Assembly (NCBI GenBank): GCA_032250555.1
Contig: JAVVFI010000151.1
Coordinates: 1 to 11,556 of the forward strand
Direction: 5' to 3'
Length of the DNA stretch: 11,556 nt
Source of the DNA: NIOZ-UU13 sp032250555
GTDB lineage: Bacteria; Planctomycetota; Phycisphaerae; Sedimentisphaerales; Anaerobacaceae
This document shows positions 1 to 6,194 of this stretch, in pieces (positions within the stretch are counted from its first letter, which is position 1; each line of letters begins with the position of its first letter). A program made the translations under genes and the position numbers. The notes beneath the pieces were generated by a model. The model did no database searches, was not told the origin of the DNA, and was given only the letters and a program-made list of their open reading frames with translations.

Positions 1-648
1 ATTGTAATCTCAGCAATCTTGTTGTCGAACGCACTCGGGCAGCGTCCGTCAAGGCCGGGGGCGGGCTGGCAGGGTGATTCCCAGCTTGAAAAAGCTCCTA
101 TTCCAAAAGATGCTAACGAGAAGAAAATTTTTGGCGTTCTCGATAATATACTCCAAAGCCAGAGGTATAGAAATGTTCCGCCCCAGGATGGAAGATTTTT
201 ACGCATTATGACAGAAGCAATGAATGCGAAAAATGTCATTGAGATAGGGACTTCTACAGGCTACTCAGGTATTTGGTTCGGCTTGGCGCTTCAAAAAACC
301 GGCGGTAAACTAACGACATATGAAATCGATACCCAGCGAGCCGCCACCGCCCGTGCTAATTTCAAAAAAGCAGGCATGGCCGATATTATCACCCTCGTCG
401 AAGGTGATGCTCATGAGGAGGTAAAGAAACTGAAAGGCTCGATCGATATTCTCTTTCTCGACGCAGACAAGGAAGGCTATATCGATTATCTCGATAAACT
501 TTTACCGTTGGTCCGTCCCGGCGGTCTTGTCATTGCGCATAACATTAATCCGAGAATGGCCGATCCTGAATTCATGGAAGCCATAACAACGAATCCCAAG
601 CTGGAAACCATCGTCCGAAACGAAGTTAGTATAACGCTTAAAAAATAA
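1..648 (+). CDS. Exported O-methyltransferase-like protein (class I SAM-dependent), 5' end missing
   Basis: The frame is open from base 1, so the gene starts left of the window; the TTG at 19 is only the first start-like codon inside it. The first codons read IVISAILLSNALGQR, which looks like the end of a signal peptide. From about base 130 the protein matches the caffeoyl-CoA/catechol O-methyltransferase fold: SAM motif I EIGTSTGYSG at about 241-270, an acidic YEID at the end of strand 2, and DADKEGY from base 460, which carries a metal-ligand Asp in this family. The usual later metal pair Asp-Asn (ADN) appears here as AHN (538-543), so one ligand is His. The family transfers methyl from SAM to hydroxyl groups; the substrate here is unknown. 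Export would be odd for a SAM enzyme. It ends TAA, TGA, TAG in quick succession and converges on the next gene. The fold is secure; activity and location are inferred. Confidence 0.85.
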   Translation: MVISAILLSNALGQRPSRPGAGWQGDSQLEKAPIPKDANEKKIFGVLDNILQSQRYRNVPPQDGRFLRIMTEAMNAKNVIEIGTSTGYSGIWFGLALQKTGGKLTTYEIDTQRAATARANFKKAGMADIITLVEGDAHEEVKKLKGSIDILFLDADKEGYIDYLDKLLPLVRPGGLVIAHNINPRMADPEFMEAITTNPKLETIVRNEVSITLKK

Positions 649-684
649 TGATAGTGGATTAAAATAACCACTCCCGGGTGTGTC

Positions 685-1971
685 TTAAAGACCTACGCAA
701 TAGAGAAAACGGTTTGATCGCAGAAATAGACAGCCTTTACTGATTGCCGGCGAGCCGTTGAAGTCGCTGTCATCGGATTCAAATCGGTTGTGGGCAATAA
801 TATCAAACTCCGGCCCGGCGGGCAGAACAAAGGTGCCCCCGTTGCGTGTCACGGCGTAGAGGTGATTGGGAGTACTGACCATCGAAGCATACACTGCAAA
901 CCGTCCGGTGACAGGCAGGTCATGGCGATACTTCAACTCACCATTCTGAGGATCCTGGCAGCAGGCTTTGCCATCGTTCGTCACCCAATACAACAGACCG
1001 TTCCAATACGTGGGCGAAGGTATAGAGACAGCTTCTTTGCCGGACCAAAGCACATGTGAGTCCGTGACATCACCTCTGCCGCCCAAACGTACGGCTAAGG
1101 AGCTAAGGCTGTTAGGCCCGCCCCCATGGATATAGGCTATGTCACCGGCAATGACAGGTGTGCCCGTGATAACGCCTTCCATAGTTGTCCTGATCCACCA
1201 TAGCTTTTCACCGCTGTCTGGATTTAATCCCCATACGTAGTCGGGCAGCACAACGATCAATTCTCGTTGCCCCTGACTGAGTTCGGCCAGCACCGGGGTG
1301 GTGAAAGTCAGTCCTGTGCCGGAAAGGTCCTGCTTCCATACCTGCTTGCCGTTATACTTGTTCAGAGCATAGAGCATTTTACTCTCGTCCCAGGCATTGA
1401 CGAAAACCAGGTCATTGTAAAGAGTCGGGCTGGATGCAGATCCCCATTTCATCTTGTCCGAAGCCGTCCCGACGCCATGCTGCCAGAGCTGATTACCATG
1501 GAAATCAAATGCGAGCACACCACTTTTTCCAAAGAACACATAAACGCGTTGCCCATCGGTTGCGGGTGTATGACTGGCATAGCCGTGCTCTTGCATCCTG
1601 CCGCTGTAAGATATCTCCGGGAGCACCGCCGGAACCGATTTATCCCAAAAAACCTTGCCGTCCACAGCGTTGATACATACTAAGTGACGTTTGAGGTGGT
1701 TCGGATCACCCGGATTATTCCTGCCCAGACCGTAACCGGAGTGACAGGTTACGAAGACTCTATCTCCCGATACTATAGGACTCGACGACCCGGGGCCCGG
1801 AAGAAGTCTCTTCCATCGGAGGTTCTCAGTCTCACTCCAGGTGGCAACAAGGCCTGTCTCATGACTGCTGCCTCGTACGCCCGGTCCGCGAAAACCGGTC
1901 CAATCTGACGCGTTCAGAGTGTTCGCTGCTACTATCACAATTGCTGTTATTAATAACAAATGCTTTTTCAT
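685..1971 (-). CDS. Secreted PQQ-like beta-propeller repeat protein
   Basis: A 428-residue protein beginning MKKHLLLITAIVIVAANTLNA, a clear signal peptide, then DWTGFRGPGVRG, the DWxxFRGP opening typical of large planctomycete families of PQQ-like (BamB-like) propeller proteins. Repeated G-x-x-x-W blade motifs follow: DGKVFWDK, HGNQLWQH, NGKQVWKQ and SGEKLWWI, each after a strand ending in short hydrophobic residues such as VFVNAWD or VYVFFG. This predicts a beta-propeller outside the cytoplasm. Members are usually of unknown function; no dehydrogenase catalytic residues are identifiable, so enzyme activity is not claimed. An ATG five codons upstream (1986) is possible. I prefer 1971 because GAGG lies 9 bases before it and the signal peptide starts there. 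It looks transcribed alone: a terminator (2084-2138) separates it from the upstream operon, and it converges on the methyltransferase gene. Confidence 0.88.
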   Translation of the reverse strand: MKKHLLLITAIVIVAANTLNASDWTGFRGPGVRGSSHETGLVATWSETENLRWKRLLPGPGSSSPIVSGDRVFVTCHSGYGLGRNNPGDPNHLKRHLVCINAVDGKVFWDKSVPAVLPEISYSGRMQEHGYASHTPATDGQRVYVFFGKSGVLAFDFHGNQLWQHGVGTASDKMKWGSASSPTLYNDLVFVNAWDESKMLYALNKYNGKQVWKQDLSGTGLTFTTPVLAELSQGQRELIVVLPDYVWGLNPDSGEKLWWIRTTMEGVITGTPVIAGDIAYIHGGGPNSLSSLAVRLGGRGDVTDSHVLWSGKEAVSIPSPTYWNGLLYWVTNDGKACCQDPQNGELKYRHDLPVTGRFAVYASMVSTPNHLYAVTRNGGTFVLPAGPEFDIIAHNRFESDDSDFNGSPAISKGCLFLRSNRFLYCVGL

Positions 1972-2083
1972 CTCAGTATTCCTCATCTATTCCTATTTGG
2001 GATTTTCCATTTACAATCAATTTCACTTCATTCTTTGGCCCAGCCATGTATTATTTCTATATAGCGCCTGTTTTTTTTCAAAT

Positions 2084-2138
2084 AAAAAAAGCCCCTGCGG
2101 TGCGGAGGGAGAGGAAAAAGCGAGATTCCCGCAGGGGC
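2084..2138 (-). terminator. Rho-independent terminator, minus strand
   Basis: Two perfectly complementary 10-base arms, GCCCCTGCGG at 2091-2100 and CCGCAGGGGC at 2129-2138, enclose a 28-base loop. On the minus strand the stem is followed at once by seven T (A's at 2084-2090 on the plus strand). The stem is 8 of 10 GC within AT-rich surroundings. It would end transcripts of the lipoprotein/transglutaminase operon, or of the tiny ORF at 2156-2191, before the propeller gene. The long pyrimidine-rich loop is unusual. Confidence 0.75.
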
Positions 2139-2155
2139 ATGAGTTGCATCATATT

Positions 2156-2191
2156 TTAATTTTTATACCGTTTATATCCCGGCATTGACAT
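2156..2191 (-). CDS. Possible 11-codon leader or small peptide ORF
   Basis: The minus strand reads GAGGAG (2202-2207 on the plus strand), 10 bases, then ATG and an 11-codon frame MSMPGYKRYKN ending TAA. The peptide is short and basic, with four Lys/Arg. It lies 83 bases after the transglutaminase gene's stop and 17 bases before the terminator hairpin, so an ORF-then-terminator order precedes the propeller gene. That is the layout of a leader-peptide attenuator, but I see no obvious alternative antiterminator pairing. So short a frame can occur by chance; the ribosome site is the main support. Confidence 0.22.
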   Translation of the reverse strand: MSMPGYKRYKN

Positions 2192-2274
2192 AATTAGAAA
2201 TCTCCTCATTAATAAACTCAATTAATATTACATAATCCATAATATATTTCGTATTTTTTTATACTCCATCGAAA

Positions 2275-3621
2275 TTACAGCTTATCGGAGATATTTCGTT
2301 TGAAGGAAAACTCGACTTTCGCCCTTACCGGCTTGCCGTTGACTTCCAGCACCGGGTAGGCAAGGAAATTGATCGGACCTGAAACCGGGCCTGGTTCCAG
2401 GATCAGGTCGCGCCCCCTGCTGAACTCGACACGGTTCGCTGGATGATGCCCGAAGAAATAAGTTGACAGTTGCGAACATTTGTCACCTTCGCTGATGTCC
2501 ACCGGCCACCATTTGCCATTAGTGTAAAACTCCGCCCAGCAGTGATAACCATCCACGCCGCCTGCATCTCTCTCTGAAGGTATTGCCGCACCAATGGCAA
2601 ATCGTGCGGGAATACCGACAGCCCGGGACAAGGCGATGAAGTAGGAATGGAAATCCGTGCAGTTACCCCTTTCGGAATCACACGCAAATACCGCATTGCC
2701 ATTACCCCAGCCGGAACCGTATTTTGCATAACGCATTTTCTCTATAACATGATCATAAATAGCACGGGCACGGACAAGGTCATCCGTCTTACCTTTGACA
2801 ATTTCCTCCGCGATACTCTGAAACTTCGCATCGATAGGGACTAAGCTTTCAGCCTGGAGATATTGTTCCGGATTGATGTTTTCAGGGTAAACGCTTTTCT
2901 CAAGACGCCTGACGTCAAAAACCATTTCAATAGGTTCACCGCTGTCGGTGGGAGTAAGGCTTAACATAAGTACCTTGTTGCCATGATTTCGGTCCTGCAA
3001 TACCTCCTGCTTACCAGGTGCCTTGATCGATTTGATATCAACCGTCTGAAAAATATCTGACGAAGGCAAAGGAATCCACATACGTCCGGCCTCATTGAGC
3101 TTAGGAACAACCGCACGATAGAAAAATTCAAACTCATCCTGACCCTCAATAACACCAAGCAAACGCGGAGGAGCATTCTCTGCCGGTCTGTGCTCCCACG
3201 TACCGTCACGATTCTGCTTCCAGACATAAAGAGGTTTTCCGTTAACCTTGTGGATTGTCGTCTCGGTGACATTCATTGCGCCGACTTCACCGCCAAGAAA
3301 GAAATCGACATCGTAAACATTACCCGCGTCAGTGGCAAGATCGACACAGGCAAAATATTCACCATCACCGAGATTCGCAAGGTACTCAGTATGCACTTTA
3401 ACGAGCTTCAGTCCAAGCTCTTCCCCTTCGAAATCAATACGCATATGACCATTACCGAGACGGGTTTGCTCTGCGATATGATTCTCTATGCCTGCTTGTA
3501 TGTCCTTAGTAAAAACCGGAATCGTAGGAATTGATTGCCCCTGCTCATCAGACGGCGATTTACCGCATCCTGAAATCAGAATACAAATCAAAACTGCCAG
3601 TATTGTCTTTAGCCGGTTCAT
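2275..3621 (-). CDS. Transglutaminase-like domain lipoprotein
   Basis: A 448-residue protein with a lipoprotein signal, hydrophobic residues 5-16 then LISGC with the lipidated Cys at 19. The first 260 residues are mixed, beta-rich and have no domain I can name. Residues 275-380 form a transglutaminase-like core with the papain-type triad: GNCTDFH (Cys321), GYHCWAEF (His360) and WPVDISEGD (Asp375). The motif order and the following VGIPARF segment fit bacterial secreted transglutaminase/protease-like proteins, which may hydrolyse or cross-link peptides at the envelope; the substrate is unknown. The ATG at 3621 has AAAGG six bases upstream. The EHP-repeat lipoprotein gene lies 48 bases upstream on the same strand, and a terminator lies downstream at 2084-2138, so the two probably form an operon. 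The triad is complete, so I expect an active enzyme. Confidence 0.87.
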   Translation of the reverse strand: MNRLKTILAVLICILISGCGKSPSDEQGQSIPTIPVFTKDIQAGIENHIAEQTRLGNGHMRIDFEGEELGLKLVKVHTEYLANLGDGEYFACVDLATDAGNVYDVDFFLGGEVGAMNVTETTIHKVNGKPLYVWKQNRDGTWEHRPAENAPPRLLGVIEGQDEFEFFYRAVVPKLNEAGRMWIPLPSSDIFQTVDIKSIKAPGKQEVLQDRNHGNKVLMLSLTPTDSGEPIEMVFDVRRLEKSVYPENINPEQYLQAESLVPIDAKFQSIAEEIVKGKTDDLVRARAIYDHVIEKMRYAKYGSGWGNGNAVFACDSERGNCTDFHSYFIALSRAVGIPARFAIGAAIPSERDAGGVDGYHCWAEFYTNGKWWPVDISEGDKCSQLSTYFFGHHPANRVEFSRGRDLILEPGPVSGPINFLAYPVLEVNGKPVRAKVEFSFKRNISDKL

Positions 3622-3669
3622 AACAGGCCTTTCATCTCCAGACTGTATGAATCAGTCACGGCGATAATA

Positions 3670-3903
3670 TTATTTCGGATGTTCACCGGTCGGATGCTCC
3701 CCAGTTGGATGCTCGCCGGTAGGATGTTCTTCTGACTTAGTTTCCTCTGTCGGAGTTTCTTCCGCCGGGTGTTCGTTGGCTGGATGTTCACTGGTCGGAT
3801 GCTCTCCGGAAGGATGTTCGCTTTGTTGTTTACAGCCCAACTGGCCAAACGAAACAAGTGCCGCAATCAGCAACAAAACAAGTATATGTTTTAACTTATT
3901 CAT
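3670..3903 (-). CDS. Small lipoprotein with EHP-rich pentapeptide repeats
   Basis: A 77-residue protein beginning MNKLKHILVLLLIAALVSFGQLGC, a hydrophobic export signal ending at Cys24. The lipobox QLGC is imperfect because Gln sits where Leu is usual. The mature part is almost all low complexity: eight EHP units, four in residues 29-48 (variants EHPSG, EHPTS, EHPAN, EHPAE) and four in 59-77 (EHPTG three times, then EHPK), joined by a Thr/Glu-rich linker. It would be a flexible chain rich in His and Glu tethered to a membrane. Metal or surface binding is a guess. The frame stays open to 3984, but the ATG at 3903 is chosen because AAGGGGA lies about 10 bases upstream and the signal peptide starts there. 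The transglutaminase lipoprotein gene follows after 48 bases. I do not know a named family. Confidence 0.72.
   Translation of the reverse strand: MNKLKHILVLLLIAALVSFGQLGCKQQSEHPSGEHPTSEHPANEHPAEETPTEETKSEEHPTGEHPTGEHPTGEHPK
3676..3822 (-). repeat. 15-bp tandem repeats encoding EHPxx
   Basis: Imperfect 15-base units with the plus-strand consensus CGGATGYTCNCCGGT occur four times in tandem at 3676-3735 and again, slightly diverged, at 3766-3822, with a 30-base unlike spacer between. The unit length is a multiple of three, so unit gain or loss would keep the lipoprotein frame. Third-position changes outnumber amino-acid changes, which suggests selection for the peptide pattern. Confidence 0.8.
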
Positions 3904-4178
3904 ATTTACATATTCCCCTTTCGTGTTTATTGCTCTCTGAATAACATAGAGCCTACCATTTACTTTCGCATTCCCAGCAATCAAATTTTGCGATAAAGAA
4001 TACCATTTATTGGCTCAAAAGAATCAAACGCTCTTAAACCTCTTTAATTACGTTAATGATAGCCAAAAGTTGGATTATGAATATCAGGGAATGGCCTGTT
4101 TTTACTATAAGGGAAATCCCCTATGCCCACCACATCGAATGATACACCTCAAAACGAATTCATCGTCTAAATGACTTG

Positions 4179-4964
4179 TTACGGTTTTGGCAATTTACTT
4201 TGCTCAGCGTCTGTTGGCGGGTAATTTTTAAAGGTTGACCACATCCCCGGTCTGCCCGCGTCCCATGCTTCCTGGCTGAAAACCTTTTCTTTTTTCATAT
4301 ACGCGGCGTGGCCGTCATAAAAGGTCATGTTGACGCCCTCACTGTGACGGTATAGTGTTGGGCCGTCGGTGCCGACCTGTTTATAAGGTGTAATCGTGTC
4401 ATGGCCGAGAACGTCCCATCCATCTTTGTAGTTCGCACCCCACCACCAAAGCCACCAGTCATTGCTCTCGGTGAATATAAGCTCTCCGGCTGGGCTTCTA
4501 ACGGTAGTGTTCCTGTGTCCCGCATAGCAGATCCCATACCAGTCTGAAAAGTACCAGTCTGTAAGGTTGTAGCCGTAACTGAGCCATGAGTCCCATTGGG
4601 AATCTGGTCTTTCTTTCACCGAAATCACATCGCTCGGACAAAGAAATTCCCTTGGTGCATCCCAGCCGGGGTCGGCATCGCCCTTCATTGCTTTATAGCC
4701 CACCAGATCCCGAAAGAGGTGGTTGGCGGGCCAATAACGATCGTCTCCCAGCGTTCTGTCCATAATCGGAACATACCAACCGTCTTCATCGTCGGCATAA
4801 AGGGTGTTGGCCAGTCCCATTGTTTTGAGGTTGTTGCTGCAGACGATACGCTTGCCGTGATCTTTTGCTCTCATTAAAGCAGGCATGAGTATAGCCATTA
4901 ATACTGCGACGATTGAAATCACAACCAAAAGCTCAATTAAAGTAAATCCTCTTTTACTTTTCAT
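4179..4964 (-). CDS. Type II secretion-type pseudopilin-like protein with H-X9-DG domain
   Basis: A 261-residue protein with the prepilin N terminus MKSKRG/FTLIELLVVISIVAVL: prepilin peptidase would cut after Gly6 and methylate Phe7, and Glu11 is the conserved Glu5 of the mature protein. A hydrophobic helix runs to about residue 30. The C-terminal part has His207, nine residues, then Asp217-Gly218 (RHSEGVN to DGHAAYM), which is the prepilin-associated H-X9-DG domain found in very large families in planctomycetes and Lentisphaerae. Such proteins are thought to be exported, pilin-like surface or pseudopilus parts; their role is not known. The gene is solitary, with no secretion machinery beside it. 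GGGG lies about 8 bases before the ATG, and a sigma-70-type promoter lies at 5001-5029. Confidence 0.92.
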   Translation of the reverse strand: MKSKRGFTLIELLVVISIVAVLMAILMPALMRAKDHGKRIVCSNNLKTMGLANTLYADDEDGWYVPIMDRTLGDDRYWPANHLFRDLVGYKAMKGDADPGWDAPREFLCPSDVISVKERPDSQWDSWLSYGYNLTDWYFSDWYGICYAGHRNTTVRSPAGELIFTESNDWWLWWWGANYKDGWDVLGHDTITPYKQVGTDGPTLYRHSEGVNMTFYDGHAAYMKKEKVFSQEAWDAGRPGMWSTFKNYPPTDAEQSKLPKP

Positions 4965-5000
4965 AATTACACCCCAACTTTTATGAGCTATCGTATCACT

Positions 5001-5029
5001 ATTCTATCTTTTAAGGATGCGCAAATCAA
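5001..5029 (-). promoter_or_regulatory. Sigma-70-type promoter of the pseudopilin-like gene
   Basis: Minus strand: TTGATT (5024-5029), a 17-base spacer, then TAGAAT (5001-5006). Optimal spacing and near-consensus boxes would start transcription near 4994, about 30 bases before the ATG at 4964. Confidence 0.5.
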
Positions 5030-5071
5030 AAGAAATGTTCTTCAAATTAGTACCCTCTAATATTTACACAC

Positions 5072-5638
5072 CTACAATCCCAGCCGGTGCTTCTTCAATT
5101 TCCTGTCAAACTCTTTTGCTCTGCCCCCGACATATGTATCCAAACATGCCCAGTACTTTTTGCTGTGGTTCTTGATTTCCGTATGAACGAGTTCATGCAG
5201 AATCACATAATCCATCAATTCCTGAGTCAATGAGACCAGGTTAATATTCAGGTTGATATTATTCAGGTTTGAGCAGCTTCCCCATCTTGTCTTTTGGTTC
5301 CTGATAAAAACCTTGTTGTATTTGAAACCGTGTTTGTCTGCCAGCTCCCGCAGTCTTTCCCTGAGAATTGTCTTGGCTTTTGTTACGGGTATTTTGGGTT
5401 TGTCGTTAAGGGTGGTTTCATGTTCCTTTTCTATCTTTCTCACATAGTCCAGGCTCTGTTTAGCCCAGCTAAGATTCTTAAGTAAATATTTTCGTGCCTT
5501 CCTAAGAGAGGCTCTTTGTGGAAATGCGACCCTGACCGGCTTAAAAGCTCTTATGGAGATTGATAATCTTTTAGCTCTTTTGGACTGAGAAAAGACAACT
5601 GAACCGAGTGGCGGGATGTCGAGAATTGTAATGGACAT
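5072..5638 (-). CDS. YgjP-like (M48/DUF45) metallopeptidase
   Basis: A 188-residue cytoplasmic-looking protein without signal peptide. It carries the YgjP/DUF45 signature: TRWGSC at residues 117-122, an Asn-rich beta stretch, then the zinc site HELVH at 148-152 with a third ligand candidate His158 in KNHSKKYW. Glu149 would be the catalytic base. The N-terminal half is basic and helical, as usual for the family. Relatives are annotated as M48-family metallopeptidases, and some as UTP-hydrolysing enzymes; which applies here cannot be told from sequence. The length fits the family. GAGGAGA lies about 13 bases and TTAGG 8 bases before the ATG. It is divergent from the next gene across 131 bases and has no evident functional partner. 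Confidence 0.88.
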   Translation of the reverse strand: MSITILDIPPLGSVVFSQSKRAKRLSISIRAFKPVRVAFPQRASLRKARKYLLKNLSWAKQSLDYVRKIEKEHETTLNDKPKIPVTKAKTILRERLRELADKHGFKYNKVFIRNQKTRWGSCSNLNNINLNINLVSLTQELMDYVILHELVHTEIKNHSKKYWACLDTYVGGRAKEFDRKLKKHRLGL

Positions 5639-5696
5639 AGTTTAGGCCTAATCTCCTCAGTAAATATTATGTTTGGCGCATTTTAACGGAAACAAC

Positions 5697-5724
5697 TTGA
5701 AAAATCCCCTGATTTCAATAAAAT
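5697..5724 (+). promoter_or_regulatory. Sigma-70-type promoter of the 135-residue hypothetical gene
   Basis: TTGAAA (5697-5702), a 16-base spacer and TAAAAT (5719-5724) in AT-rich sequence. Predicted start of transcription is near 5731, about 40 bases before the ATG at 5770. Confidence 0.42.
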
Positions 5725-5769
5725 TCGATATCAGAAAAACATAAAATTTCTTTCAGGTAAAGGCTTACT

Positions 5770-6177
5770 ATGGCAGGAATAACTTTCTCTCATGTGGAAC
5801 TTCTAAAAATTTTGCTTTCTAATGAACTTTTACCGGATAAAATATTGCGTCCGAAGGTTGAAGGCGATGAAATCCATTTCGTGGTAGAAACAAACCTGCC
5901 GCTTATACAATTTGTTCCTGCTTCGTTAAGGTTCATAAGCTATACCGATAACAACGCAATATTTGAACTCTCTGTAGTCAACAGCAGTCTGAACGCAATG
6001 ATAGGCAGGCTGAACCTGTTATCCAAACTTAATGCCCCGGAGTATGTTAAGTTTGATTTCCCAAGAGTTTATGTTGATGTTAATGAGTTGCTTAAAGAAA
6101 AGAATATTAGAGGCGTCCTGCTGAAAGACATCACTTTTAACGACGGCGAATTTACGATTACAACATGCAGCACGTAA
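5770..6177 (+). CDS. Hypothetical protein, 135 residues
   Basis: I do not recognise this gene. It encodes a soluble protein with no signal peptide, membrane segment or cysteine cluster (the only Cys is third from the end). An N-terminal amphipathic helix (about 7-20, SHVELLKILLSNELL) is followed by alternating short hydrophobic stretches (EIHFVVET, LRFISYT, AIFELSVV), then a helix with a run of leucines (MIGRLNLLSKL), and further strands (FPRVYVDVNELL, VLLKDITFNDGEFTITT). This suggests a small mixed alpha/beta or beta-rich domain. AAAGG lies six bases before the ATG and a promoter candidate upstream, so it is likely a real gene. It converges on the propeller gene with only 17 bases between stops. 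Confidence 0.72.
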   Translation: MAGITFSHVELLKILLSNELLPDKILRPKVEGDEIHFVVETNLPLIQFVPASLRFISYTDNNAIFELSVVNSSLNAMIGRLNLLSKLNAPEYVKFDFPRVYVDVNELLKEKNIRGVLLKDITFNDGEFTITTCST

Positions 6178-6194
6178 GAAACTTTTCATCTTCA

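Noticed and set aside
653..672. AGTGG...CCACT inverted repeat between the convergent methyltransferase and propeller genes
   Set aside because: Only a 5-base stem with a 10-base AT loop and no T-run; too weak to call a terminator.
2028..2078. Minus-strand TTGAAA with TATAGA/TAGAAA as promoter of the propeller gene
   Set aside because: Spacing is 14 or 16 bases with a poor -10 box; not better than chance in AT-rich sequence.
1919..2188. Plus-strand open frames of 72-89 codons in the spacer after the propeller gene's start
   Set aside because: They overlap the signal-peptide coding region and the terminator in antisense, and lack ribosome sites or protein-like composition.
3676..3822. Tandem repeats as a CRISPR array
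   Set aside because: Units are contiguous 15-mers without spacers and encode an in-frame peptide repeat.
3618..3866. A second repeat-containing minus-strand frame overlapping the EHP lipoprotein gene
   Set aside because: Its repeats are the same 15-bp DNA units read in another frame; it has no ribosome site and no coherent protein features.
4106..4122. AAGGG-AAATC-CCCT small inverted repeat downstream of the pseudopilin-like gene
   Set aside because: Four-base arms with no T-run in either direction; likely chance.
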